Under the pieces are notes generated by a model. It worked only from the letters and a program-made list of their open reading frames with translations. It had not been told where the DNA came from and searched no databases. This document shows, in pieces, positions 48,861-61,300 of a stretch of 64,000 nt of DNA (the stretch's first letter is position 1; every line of letters starts with the position of its first letter). The position numbers were made by a program, and so were the translations under genes. The stretch is from Elysia crispata (taxonomy: Eukaryota > Mollusca > Gastropoda > Plakobranchidae): the NCBI GenBank assembly GCA_033675545.1, contig JAWDGP010006571.1, forward strand, positions 1-64,000, read 5' to 3'.

Positions 48861-51800
48861 ATTGTAGTTGTAGATGTACTTGTTGTAGTTGTAGTTGTAG
48901 TTGTACTTGTTGTAGTTGTAGTTGTGTTTGTTCTATTGTAGTTGTACTTGTACTTGTTGTAGTTGTAATTGTACTTGTTGTAACTGTAGTTGTTTTTGCA
49001 ATTGTTATAGTTGCAGTTGTACTTGTTGTAGTTGTACTTGTACTTGTATATCTTGTAGTTGTTGTTGTTCTTGTATTTGTTTTAGTTGTAGTTGTAGTTG
49101 TACTTTTAATTGTTGTAGTTGTAGTTGCAGTTGTTCTTATTGTTGTTGTAGTTGTACTTGTACTTGTACTTGTTGTAGTTGTACTTGTACTTGTTGTAGT
49201 TGTAGTTGTACTTGTACTTGTTGTAGTTGTAGTTGTACTTGTTGTAGTTGTAGTTGTAGTTGTACTTGTTGTAGTTGTAGTTGTACTGTACTTGTTGTAG
49301 TTGTAGTTGTAGTTGTAGTTGTACTTGTTGTACTTGTACTTGTATTTGTACTTGTACTTGTTGTAGATGTAGTTGTAGTTTTATTTGTACTTTTAATTGT
49401 TGTAGTTGTAGCGGTAGTTGTATTTGTACTTGTTGTAGTTGAAGTTGTACTTGTACTTTTTGTAGTTGTACTTGTTGTAGTTTTTGTGTTTGTAGTTGTA
49501 GTTGTAAGTGTACATGTTGTAGTTGTAGTTGTACTTGTACTTTTTATAGTTGTAGTTATAGTTTTATTTGTTGTAGTTGTAATTGTACTTTTTGTACTTG
49601 GAATTGTACTTGTTGTAGTTGTACTTGTACTTCTCGTAGTTGTAATTGTACTTGTTGTAGTTGTAGTTGTACTTGCACTTGTACTTGTTTTAGTTGTAGG
49701 AATACTTGTACTTGTTGTAGTTGGAGTTAGACTTGTTGTCCATGTATTTGTACTTGTACTTGTTGTAGTTGTAGATGTACTTCTACTTCTTGTAGTTGTA
49801 GTTGTACTTAATGTATTTGTAGTTGTACTTGTTTTAGTTTTAGTTGAACTTATTGTAGATGTAGATGTACTTGCACTTGTACTTGTTTTAGTGGTAGGAA
49901 TACTTGTACTTCTTGAAGTTTTATTTAAACTTGTACTTGTTGTCCTTGTAATTGTACTTTTTGCAGTTGTAGTTGTAGTTGAACTTGTTGTAGCTGTAGT
50001 TGTACTTGTACTTGTTATAGTTCTAGTACTTGTTTTAATTGTAGTTGTATTTGTTGCAGTTGTAGTTGTTCTTTTTACAGTTGTATTTGTACTTGTACTT
50101 CTTGTAGTTGTACTTGTACTTGATGTAGTTGTAATTGTACTTGTTAAAGTTTTAGTTGTAGTTGTACTTGTTTTAGTTGTAGTTGTACTTGTTGCAGTTG
50201 TAGTTGTAGTTGTACTTGTACGTGTACTTGTTGTAGTTGTAGCTGGACTTCTTGTAGTTGGAGTTTTACCTGTACTTGTTGTAGTTGTAGTTGTGGTTGT
50301 ATTTAATGTAGTTGTAGTTGTACTTGTGCTAGTTGTATTTGTACTGATGTAGTTGTAGTTGTACTTGTACTTTTACTTCTTGTTGTTATAGTTGTACCTG
50401 TACTTGTTGTAGTTGTATTTGTACATGTTGTTGTAGTAGTTGTACTTGACCTTGTTGTAGTTGTACTTGTACTTGTACTTGTTTTAGTTGTAGTTGTAGT
50501 TGTACTTGTTATAGTTGTATTTGTACTTGTTGTGGTTGTATTGTACTTGTACTTCTTGTAGTAGTAATTCTACTTGTACTTGTTGTAGTTGTACTTGTTG
50601 TAGTTGTAGTTGTACTTCTTGTAGTTGTAATTCTACCTGTACTTTTTGTAGTTGTAGTTTTAGTTGTACTTGTTGCAGTTGTAGTTGTACTTGTACTTGT
50701 TGTAGTTGTAGTTGTAGTTGTACTTGTTGTAGTTGTAGTTGTACTTGTTGTAGTTGTAGTTGTACTTGTACTTGTTGTAGTTGTAGTTGTACTTGTACTT
50801 GTTGTAGTTGTAGTTGTACTTCTTTTAGTTGTAGTTGTATTTGTACTTCTTGTAGTTGTAGTTGTACTTATTGTAGTTGTAGTTGTAATTGTTGTTGTAC
50901 TTGTTATAGTTGTAGTTTTACTTGTACTTTTTGTAGTTTTAGGTATACTTGTACTTGTTGTAGTTGGAGTTAGACTTGTTGTACTTGTAGATGTACTTGT
51001 ACTTCTTGTAGTTGTAGTTGTAATTCTTGTAGTTGTAGTTGCACTTGTACTTGTTGTAGTTGTAGTTGTCGTTGAACTTGTTTTAGTTCTAGTTGTTGTA
51101 GTTATAGTTGCACTTGTTCTAGTTGTACTTTTACTTGTTCTTCTTGTAGTTCTAATTGTACTTCTTCTAGTTGTACTTGTACTAGTACTTCTATCGATGT
51201 AGTTGAAGCTGTACTTTTTATAGTTGTAGTTGTACTTGTTGTAGTTGTAATTGTTGTTGTACTTGTTATAGTTGTAGTTTTACTTGTACTTGTTGTAGTT
51301 GTTGGTATACTTTTACTTTTTGTAGTTGTACTTGTACCTGCTGTACTTGTAATTGTACATGTTGTAGTTGTAGTTCTAATTAAACTTCTTGTACCTGTAG
51401 TTGTACTTGTACTTGTTATATTTAATTGTACCTTTTGTAATTGTAGTTGTACTTGTTGCAGTTGTAGTTGTCCTTCTTGTAGTTGTAATTGTACTTTGAC
51501 TTGTTATAGTTATAGTTGTACTTGTTGTAGTTGTAGTTGCACTTTTTGTAGTTGTACTTGTACTTGATGTAGTTGTAATTGTACTTGTTGCATTTGTAGT
51601 TGTATTTGTACTTGTTTTAGTTGTAGTTTTACTTGTTATAGTTGTAGTTCTAGGTCTACTTGTACTTGTAGTTGTAGTTGTGCTTGTACTTGTTATAGTT
51701 GCACTTGTACTTGTTGTAGTTGTAGTTACACTTGTACTTGTTGTAGTTGTTGTTGTTCTTGTACTTGATTTAGTTGTAGTTGTAGTTGTACTTGTTGTAG

Positions 51801-52683
51801 TTATAGTTGTACTTGTTGTAGTTTCAGTTGTTCTTCTAGTAGTTGTGATTGTACTTGTACTTATTATAGTTGTAGTTATAGTTGTACTTGTTGTAGTTGT
51901 TGTACTTGTTGTAGTTGTAGTTATTAATGTTCGTGTACTGGTTGTAGTTGTAGTTTTACTTGTACTTGTTGTAGTTGTAGTTGTAGATAGACTTGTACTT
52001 GTTATTGTTGTAGTTGTAGTTGAAGTTGTATTTGTTGTAGTTGTAAATGTACTTGTACTTGTTCTAGTTGTAGTTGCACTTGTTCTAGTTGTAGTTTTAC
52101 TTGTTCCAGTTTTGGTTGTACTTGTACTTGTTGTAGTTGTACTTGTATTTGTACTTGTTTTCGATATAGTTGTAGTTGTATATGTTGTAGTTGCAATTGT
52201 ACTTTTTGTAGTTGTTATTGTACTTGTTGTAGTTGTACTTTTATTTCTCAGAGTTGTAGTTGTACTTGTTGTTATTTTAGTTGTACTTGTACTTGTACTT
52301 GTTGTAATTGTAAGAATACTTATACTTCTTGTTGTTGGAGTTGTATGTTGTTGTAGTTGTAGTTGCACTTGTACTTGTTGTAGTTGTTGTTGTTCTTGTA
52401 CTTGTTTTAGTTGTAGTTGTAGTTGTACTTGTTGTAGTTGTAGTTGTACTTTGTTCTTGGTGTAGTTGTACTTGTACTTGTACTTGTTGTATTTGTAGTT
52501 CTACTTGTTGTACTTGTACTTGTTTTTGTACTTGTTGTAGTTGTTGTTGCACTTGTACTTGTCGTAGTTGGAGTTGTAGTTGTACTTGTTGTAGTTGTAG
52601 TTTTAATTATTGTAGTAGTAGTTGTAATTGTAGTTGTACTTGTTGTAGTTTTAGTTGTACTTGTTGTAGTTGTAGTTGTACTT
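48861..52683 (+). repeat. Variant-rich satellite, markers A, B and D
   Basis: Marker A is at 49723 and 50966, with a degenerate copy (GGAGTTGTAT) at 52337. Marker B is at 51194 and 52161 (TCGATA form), and marker D (GTAGCTG) at 49990. Near-consensus patches lie at 49,160-49,330 and 50,680-50,820. The longest stop-free interval noted in the window (about 1.43 kb, 48,922-50,352) is here, in a frame that switches from Cys/Thr/Ser to Val/Leu composition after an indel. I do not call it a gene. Confidence 0.75.
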
Positions 52684-53179
52684 GTACCTCTTGCAGTCGT
52701 AGTTGCACTTTTTCTAGTTGGAGTTATATTGTTGTCCTTGTAGTTGTACTTGTACTTGTTGTAGCTGTATTTCTTGTAGTTGTAGGTATACTTGTTGTAG
52801 TAGTAGTTGTACTTGTACTTGTTGTAGTTGTAGTTGTATTGGTACTTGTTGTAGTTATAGTTGTATTTGTACTTGGTTTAGTTTTAGTTCTACTTATTGT
52901 AGTGTAGATGTACATATACTTGTTGTTGTTGTATTTGTACCTGTTGTAGTTGCAGTGGTTTTTGTAATTGTGTATTTGTAGTTGTACCTGTTGAAGATAT
53001 ACTTGTACTTGTACTTGTTGTACTTGTTGTTGTACTTGTACTCTTTATGGTTGTATTTGTTTCTGTTGTAGTTGTAGTTGTACTTGTTCTAGTTATAGTT
53101 GTACTTGTACTTGTTGTAGTTTTACTTGCCTTTGTTCTAGTTGTAGTTTTACTTGTTCTAGCTGTAGTTGTACTTGTAC

Positions 53180-53210
<31 letters not shown>

Positions 53211-54708
53211 AGTTGAACTTGTTATTCTACTTGTACTTGTTGTAGTTGTAGTTGTACTTCTTCTCCTACATATACTGTTGTAGTTGTAGGAATACTTATA
53301 CTTGTTGTAGGTGGAGTTAGACTTGTTGTCCTCGTAGATTTACTTGTACTTGTTGTAGTTGTAGTTGTAGTTGTAGTTGTAATTGTAGTTGTACTTGTTG
53401 TAGTTGTCGTTGTACTTGTACTTGTTGTCGTTGTCGTTGTATTTGTACTTGTTGTAGTTATAAGTGTACTTGTTGTAGTTCTAGTTGTACTCGTACTTGT
53501 TGTAGTTGTAGTTGTACTTGTTGTGGTTGTAGTTGTACTTGTACTTGTTGTCGTTGTAATTGTCTTTGTAATTGTTCTAGTTATACTTGTACTTGTTGTA
53601 GTTGTAGTTGTACTTGTACTTGTTGTAGTTGTAGTTTCACTTGTACTTGATGTAGTTGTAATTGTAGTTGTACTTGTTGTAGTTGTAGTTCTACTTGCAT
53701 TTGTTGTAGTTTTAGTTGCCTTTATTCTAGTTGTAGTTTTACTTGTTCTAGTTGTAGTTGTACTTGTACTTGTTGTAATTGTACTTGTTCTCCTACTTGT
53801 ATTTGTTATAGTTGTAGGAATATTTGTACTTGTTGTAGTTGGAGTTAGACTTGTTATCCTCATAGTTCTTTTTGTACGTGTTGTAGTTGTAGTTGTAGTT
53901 GTAGTTGTAGTTGTACTTCTTGTAGCTGTAGTTGTACCTGTTGTAGTTGTAGTTGTTCTTTTGCTTGTTGTAGTTCTAGTTGTAGTTGTACTTGTTCTAG
54001 TTGTAGTTGTACTTGTTGTAGTTTAGTTGTTTTTGTAATTGTTGTAGTTGTACTTGTACTTGTTTTAGTTGTAGTTGTACTAGTATTTGTTGTAGTTGTA
54101 GTTGTACTTGTACTTGTTGTACTTGTAGTTGTAATTGTATTTGTTGTAGTTGTACTAGTTCTTGTTGTAGTTGTACTTATACTTGTTGTAGTTGTACTTG
54201 TACTTGTTCCTGTTGTAGTTGTAGTTGTACTTTTTGTAGTTGAATTTGTAGTCGTACTTCTTGTAGTTGTACTTGTACTTGTTGTAGTCTTAGTTGTACT
54301 TGTTCTTGCTGTAGTTGTATTTTTACTTTTACTTGTTGTACTTGTTGTTGTACTTGTTGTAGTTGTACTTGTTTTTGTACTTGTTATAGTTGTAGTTGCA
54401 CTTCTACTTGTTGTAGTTGTAGTTTTAGTTGTACTTGTTTTAGTTGCAGTTTTACTTGTTGTAGTTTTAGTTGTACTTGTACCTGTTGCAGTGTTAGTTG
54501 CACTTGTTCTAGTTGGAGTTAGACTTGTTGTCCTTGTAGTTGTACATGTACTTGTTTTTGTACTTGTTGTAGTTCTGGTTGCACTTGTACTGTTGTAGTT
54601 GTAGTTGTACTGCTTGTAGTTGTAGTTTTACTTGTTGTAGTTGTAGTTTTGATTGTAGTTGTACTTGTTGTAGTTGTAGTTGTACTTGTTGTAGTTTAAG
54701 TTGTACTT
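52684..54708 (+). repeat. Large higher-order repeat, unit 1 (about 2.0 kb)
   Basis: The unit opens with GTACCTCTTGCAG at 52684, then TTGCAC and GGAGTT at 52720. GTGTAGATGTACATA follows at 52902, 218 bp from the start. A CCTTTGTTCTAG/TCCTAC/marker A module occurs twice inside: 53129/53264/53313 and 53719/53791/53841, 590 bp apart. Near its right end a second opening module (GTACCTGTTGCA at 54479, marker A at 54515) lies 230 bp before the start of the next unit, so an extra short duplication has occurred. Confidence 0.8.
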
Positions 54709-56500
54709 GTACCTTTTGCAGTGTTAGTTGCACTTGTTCTAGTTGGAGTTGTTGTCTTTGTTGTTGAACTTGTACTTGTTATAGTTGTAATTGTTGTAGT
54801 TGTAGTTATACTTGGTGTAGTAGTAGTTGTACTTGAACTTGTTGTAGTTGTAGTTATAGTTGTATTTGTACTTGTTGTAGTTTTAGTTGTAGTTGTACTT
54901 GTTTAAGTTGTAGTTGTACTTATGGCAGTGTAGTTGTACATATACTTGTTGTAGTTGTAGTTGTACCTGTTGTAGTTGTAGTGGTTTTTGTAATAGTTGT
55001 ATTTGTAGTTGTACCTGTTGCAGTTGTACTTGTACTTGTACTTGTTATAGTTGTTGTTGTACTTATACTTGTTGTGGTTGTAGTTGTAGTTGTTTCTGTT
55101 GTTGTTGTAGTTGTACTTGTTGTAGTTATAGTTGTACTTGTACTTGTACTTGTTGTAATTGTAGTTGTTTTTGTTAATGGTTGTAGTTGTAGTTGTACTT
55201 GTTGTAGTTGTAGTTGAATTTGTACTTGTTGTAAATGTACTTGTACGTGTACTTGTTGTAGTTGTAGTTGTAGTTGTACTTGTTGGATTTGTAGTTGTAT
55301 TTGGAAATGTACTTGTTCTAGTTGTAGTTGTACTTGTACTTGTGGTAGTTTTAGTTGCCTTTGTTCTAGTTGTATTTTTACTTGTTCTAGTTGTAGTTGT
55401 ACTTGTACTTGTTGTAGTTGTACTTTTTATCCTACTTGTACTTGTTCTAAATTTAGTTGTACTTGTGCTTGTTGTAGTTGTAGTTGTACTTGTTGTAGTT
55501 GTTGTTGTATTTGTACTTGTTGTAAATGTACTTGTACGTGTACTTGTTGGAGTTGTAGTTATAGTTGTACTTGTTGTAGTTTTAGTTGTTGTTGTACTTG
55601 TTGTAGTTGTAGTTGTACTTGTTGTAGTTGTAGTTGTACTTGTTCTTGTTGTAGTTGTACTTGTATTTGTTGTAGTTGTAGTTGTACTTGTACTTGTTGT
55701 ACTTGTAGTTTAAGTTGTAGTTTTAGTTGTACTTGTACTTGTTGTAGTTGTACTTGTTATCCTACTTGTACTTGTTGTAGTTGTAGTTGTACTTGTGCTT
55801 ATTGTAGTTGTAGTTGTACTTGTTGTAGTTGTTGTTGTTTTTGTAAGTGTTGTAGTTATACTTGAATTTGTTTTAGTTGTAGTTGTACTAGAATTTGTAC
55901 TAGTTGTAGTTGTACTTGTACTTGTTATACTTGTAGTTGTACTTGTTGTAGTTATAATTGTACTGTACTTGTACTTGTTGTAGTTGTACTTGTTGTAGTT
56001 ATAGTTGTTTTTGTAATTGTTGTAGTTGTACTTGTACTTGTACTTGTACTTCTTGTAGTTGTACTAGTTCTTTTTGTAGTTGTACTATACTTGTTGTAGT
56101 TGTACTTGTACTTCTTCTTGTTGTAGTTGTACTTGTACTTGTACTTGTTGTACTTGTAGTTGTACTTGTTGTAGTTGTAGTTGTACTTGTTGTAGTTGTA
56201 GTTGTATTTGTTGTAGTTGTAGTTGTAGTTGTACTTGTTGTAGTTGTATTTGTACTTGTTGTAGCTATAGTTGTACTTCTTCTTGCTGTAGTTGTACTTG
56301 TACTTGTTCTTGCTGTAGTTGTACTGGTACTTGTACTTGTACTTGTTGTATTTGTAGTTGTACTTGTTTTAGTTGTTCTTGTTTTTGTACTTGTTGTAGT
56401 TGTAGTTGCACTTGTACTTCTTGTAGTTGTAGTTGTAGTTGTACTTGTTGTAGTTGTAGTTGTAATTGTAGTTGTACTTGTTGTAGTTTTAGTTGTACTT
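54709..56500 (+). repeat. Large higher-order repeat, unit 2 (about 1.8 kb)
   Basis: The opening GTACCTTTTGCA at 54709 is followed by TTGCAC, GGAGTT at 54745 and GTGTAGTTGTACATA at 54928, 219 bp from the start against 218 in unit 1. CCTTTGTTCTAG is at 55358 and TCCTAC at 55430, a spacing of 72 bp identical to the 53.7 and 57.0 kb modules. A second TCCTAC is at 55760. No marker A follows TCCTAC here. Confidence 0.8.
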
Positions 56501-57120
56501 GTACCTGTTGCAGTCTTAGTTGCACCTGTATTTGTTGTAATTGTAGTTGTAGTTGTAGTTATTGTAGTTGTAGTTGTACTTGTTGTAGTGTAGTTGTACA
56601 TACACTTGTTGTAGTTCTAGTTGTACCTGTTGTAGTTGTAGTTGTTTTTGTAAATTTTGTAGTTGTATTTGTACTTGTTGATGTTGTAGTTGTAGTTGTA
56701 CTTGTTGTAGTTGTAGTTGTACTTGTTGTAGTGTAGTTTTACTTCTTGTAGTTATAGTTATACTTGTACTTGTTGTAGTTGTAGTTGTTTTTGTAATGGT
56801 TGTAGTTGTAGTTGTGATTCTTGTAGTTGTAGTTGTTCTTGTATTTGTTGTAGTTGTAGTTGTACTTGATGTATTTGTAACGTATCTATAGTTGTACTTG
56901 TTGTAGTTTTAGTTGTTCTTGTTGTAGTTGTAGTTGTACTTCTACTTGTTGTAGTATTAATTTTCTTTGTTCTAGTTGTAATTTTACTTGTTCTAGTTCT
57001 AGTTGTACTTGTACTTGTTGTAGTTGTACTTTTTCTCCTACTTGTACTGGTTGTAGTTGTAGGAAAACTTGGACTTGTTGTAGTTGGAGTTAGACTTGTT
57101 GTCCTCGTAGTTGTACTTGT
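56501..57120 (+). repeat. Large higher-order repeat, unit 3 (partial)
   Basis: The opening is GTACCTGTTGCAG at 56501 and GTGTAGTTGTACATA is at 56588, only 87 bp on, so about 130 bp are missing relative to units 1 and 2. CTTTGTTCTAG at 56965 aligns with a TCCTAC at 57036 (72-bp spacing) and marker A at 57086 (50 bp further, as in unit 1). Beyond about 57,120 the diagnostic variants stop. Confidence 0.75.
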
Positions 57121-60100
57121 ACTTGTTGTAGTTGTAGTTGTAGCTGTAGTTGTAATAGTAGTTTTACTTGTTGTAGTTGTAGTTGTACTTCTACTTGTTG
57201 TCGTTGTAGTTGTATTTGTAATTGTTGTAGTTATAGTTGCACATGTTGTAGTTGTATGTGTACTTGTACTTGGTGTAGCTGTAGTTGTACTTGTCGTAGT
57301 TGTAGTTTATTTTTGTAATTGTTAAAGTTGTACTTGTACTTGTTGTGGTTGTAGTTGTAGTTGTACTTGTACTTGTGGTAGTTGTACTTGTACTTGTTTT
57401 AGTTGTAGTTGTAGCTGTCTTTGTACTAGTTGTAGTTGCACTTGTACTTGTTTTAATTGTAGTTGTACTTGTATTTGTCGTAGTTGCAGTTGTACATGTA
57501 CTTGTTGTAGTTGTAGTTGTATTTGTACTTGTTGCAGTTGTACTTGTACTTGTTGTAGTTGTACTTGTACTTGTAGTTGCACTTGTTCTAATTGTAGTTG
57601 TACTTTAAGTTGTAGTTGTAACTTTACTTCTTGTATTTGTAGTTGTACTTGTTGTAGTTGTAGTTGTAATGTACTTGTTGTAGTTGTATTTGTTGTAGTT
57701 ATAGTTGTAGTTGTACTTGTTGTAGTGGTAGTTAAAGTTGTACTTCTTGTAGTTGTAGTTGTAGTTGTACTTGTAGTAGTTGTAGTAATAGTTGTACTTG
57801 TTGTAATTGTAGTTGTACTCTTACATAATTGTAGTTGTAGTTGTAGTTCCACTTGTTGTAGTTGTGGTTGTAGGTGTACTTGTTGTAGTTCTATTTGTAG
57901 TTGTAGTTTTACTTCTTGTGGTTGTAGTTGTACTTGTACTTGTTGTAGTTGTAGTTGTATTTGTTCTGGTTGTAGTTGTGGTTGTAGTTGTACTGTTTAA
58001 ATTGTAGTTGGAGTTTTACTTGTAATTGTTGTAGTTTTATTTGTGCTTGTTGTAGTTTTAGTTAAAGTTGTACTTGTTGTAGTTGTAGTTATAGTTCTAC
58101 TTGTTGTATTTGTAGTTTTACTTGTTGTAGTTGTAGTTGTAGTTGTACTTGTTGTAGTTGTAGTTGTACTGTACTTGTTGTAGTTGTAGTAGTACTGTTG
58201 TAGTTGTAATTGTACTTGTTGAGTTGTAGTTGTACCAGTTGTAGTATTATTTGTACTTGTTGTAGTTGCAGTTGCAATTGTTCTTGAACTTGTTGTAGTT
58301 GTAGTTGTAAATGTACTTGTTGTAGTTGTATTTGTACTTGTTGTAGTTGTATTTGTACTTGTTGTAGTTGTAGTTGTACATGTTCTTGTTGTAGTTGTAG
58401 TTGAACTTCTTGTAGTTGTTGTTGTTGTAATTGTTGTAGTTGTATTTGTACTTGTTGTAGTTGTAGTTGTACTTGTTGTAGATGTAGTTGTAGTTGTACT
58501 TGTTGTAGTAAAATTTTATTTGTACTAGTTGTAGTTGTAGTTGTACTTTTTGAAGTTATAGTTGTGTAGTTGTAGTTGTTGTAGTTGTAGTTGTAGTTGT
58601 AATTGTTGTAGTTGTAGTTGTAGTTGTACATGTTGTAGTTGTAGTTGTATTTGTACTTGTTTTAGTTGTATTTGTACTTGTTGTAATCTAGTTGTACATA
58701 TATTTGTTCTTGTTGTAGTTGTACTTGTTGTACTTGCAGTTGTAGTTGTACTTGTTGTTGTCCTTGTACTTGTAGTCGTACTTGTTGTAAATACAGTTGT
58801 ACTTGTACTTTTTGTACTTGTATTTGTTATTGTACTTGTTTTTGTTGTAGTTGTACTTCTACTTGTTGTAGTTGTAGTTGAACTTGTACTCGTTTTTGTA
58901 CTTGTATTTGTTGTAGTTATAGTTGTACTAGTACTTGTTGTAGTCTTACTTGTACTTGTTGTAGTTGTAGTTGTTTTTGTTGCAGTAGTAGTTATACTTC
59001 TTGTAGATGTAGCTGTATTTGTACTTGTTGTATTTTGTAGTTGTAGTTGTACTTGTACTTGTTGTACTTGTACTTGTTGTAGTTGTAGTTGTACTTGTAG
59101 TTGTACTTGTTCTTGTTGTAGTTGTAGTTGTATTTGTACATGTTGTAGTTGTTTTCTTAGTTGCTGTAGTTTTAGTTGTACTTGTTGTAGTTGTAGTTGT
59201 ACTTGTTGTAGTTGTAGTTGTCCTTGTTGTAGTTGTAGTTGTTCTTGTACTTTTTGTAGTTGTAGTTGTAGTTGTACTTGTTGTAGTTGTACTTTTAAGT
59301 GTACTTGTTGTAGTTGTAGTTGTACTGTTGTAGTTGTATTTGTAGTTGTGGTTGTACTTGTACTTGTAGTTGTAGTTGTACTTGTTGTAGTTGTATTCTT
59401 ACTGGTTGTAGTTGTAGTTGTACTTGTACTTGTTAAAGTTGTAGTTGTACTTGTTGTCCTTGTAGTTGTACTTGTACTTGTTGTAGTTGTAGTTGTAGTT
59501 GTAGTTGTACTTGTGGTAGTTGTAATTATACTTGTTTTAGTTGTACATGTACATGTACATGTCCTTGTAGTTGTACTTGTACTTGTTGTAGTTGTAGTTG
59601 TAGCTGTACTTGTTGTACTTGTAGTTGTACTTGTTGAAGTTGAAGTAGTACTTGTTGTAATTGTTGTTGTACTTGTACTTGTTGTGGTTATAGTTACAGT
59701 TGTACTTGTTGTAGATTAAGTTGTACTTGTACTTGTTGTAGTTGCATTTGTTGTAGTTGTAGTTCTACTTGTACTTGTTGTAGTTGTACTTGTACTTGTA
59801 CTTGTAGTTGTAGTTGTACTTGTACTTATTGTAGTTGTACTTGTACTTATTATAGTTGTTGTTGTAGTTGTACTTGTTGTAGTTGTAGTTGTACTTGTTG
59901 TAGTTGTAACTAAATTTATTGGTTGTAGTGTAGTTGTACTTGTTGTAGTTGTAGTTCTAGCTGTACTTTTTGTAGTTAAGGTTGTAGTTAAGGTTGTAGT
60001 TCTTCTTCTTGTAGTTGTAGTTGTATTTGTACTTGTTTTTGTTGTTGTTGTACTTGTTGTTGTTGTAGTTGTACTTGTACTTGTTGTAGTTGTAGTTCTA

Positions 60101-61300
60101 GTTGTATTTATTGTAGTTTTAGTTGTAGTTGTACTTCTTGTAGTAGTAGTCGAGTTGTACTTGTTTTAGTTGTAGTTGTAATTGTAGTTGTACTTTTTGT
60201 AGTTGTAGTTATTTTTGTTGTAGTTGTAGTTGTACTGTTGTAGTTGTAGTTGTACTTGTACTTGTTGTTGTTGTAGTTGTAGTTGTACTTGTTTTATTTG
60301 TAGTTTTAGTTGTACTTTTTGTAGTTGTAGTTGTAGTTGTAGTTCTACTTGTTGTAGTTGTAGATGTAGTTGTACTTGTTGTAGTGTAGTAGTATTTGTA
60401 CTTGTTGTTGTTTTAGTTTTACTGTACTTGTTGTTGATGTAGTTGTAGTTGTACTTGTTTTAGTTGTAGTTTTTTTGTTGTAGTTAAAGTTGTACATGTA
60501 CTTGTTGTTGTAGTTCAAGTCGTCCTTGTTGTAGTTGTAGTTGTTCTTGTATTTTTTGTTAGTTGTAGTTGTACTTGTTTTAGTCATAGTTGTAGTTGAC
60601 CTTGTTGTAGTTGTAGTTGTTGTTGTTGTAGTTGTAGTTGTACTTGTTGTTGTTTTTAGTTATTCTTGTACTTGTTGTAGTTGTAGTTGTACTTGTACTT
60701 GTTGTAGTTGTAGTTGTACTTGTTGTAGTTGTACTTGTAGTTTTACCTGTTGTAGTTGTAATTTTATTTGTAGTTGTACTTGTTGTACTTGTACTTGTAG
60801 TTGTAACTGTTATAGTTGTAGTTGTAGTTGTACTTGTTGTTGTAGTTTTAATTGTACTTGTTGTAGTTGTAGTTGTAGTCGTAACTGTACTTGTTGTAGT
60901 TGTAGTTGTACTTGTACTTCTTGTAGATGTAATTTTACTTGTTGCAGTTGTAGTTGTACTTGTACTTGTACATATTGTAGTTATAATTGTACTTGTTGTA
61001 GTTGTAGTTCTATTTGTACTATTTGTCGTTGTAGTTGTAGTTGTACTTGTTGTAGCTACAGTTGTAGTTTTACTTGTTGTAGTTATAGTTGTACTTGTAC
61101 TTTTGTAGTTGTAGTTGAAGTTGTACTTGTTGTAGCTGTAGTTCTACTTGTTGCAGTTGTATTAATATTTGTACCTTTTGTAGTTGTAGTTGTACTTGTA
61201 CTTGTTGTAGTTGTAGTTTTAGTTGTTGTAGTTGTAGTTGTACTTGTTCTTTTTCTAATTGTAGTTCTATTTGTTGTAGTTGTATTTCTACTTGTCCTTG
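57121..61300 (+). repeat. Moderately diverged satellite without markers A-D
   Basis: Ordinary units with many substitutions. It includes a palindromic run at 59,542-59,562 and an AT-rich diverged patch near 59,905-59,930 (AACTAAATTTATTGG). No gene or unique sequence. Confidence 0.7.
59545..59562. other. Perfect 18-bp palindrome ACATGT x3
   Basis: ACATGTACATGTACATGT reads the same on both strands. It arose where C words became GTACAT three times in a row. I noted no equally long perfect palindrome elsewhere. It could form a small hairpin or cruciform; no function is implied. Confidence 0.9.

Noticed and set aside
48922-50352. Long open frames, here 476 codons, as protein-coding genes
   Set aside because: The frames arise from triplet-based words without stops, appear in five frames at once, change composition at each indel, and show no domain, start context, intron signal or codon bias other than the repeat.
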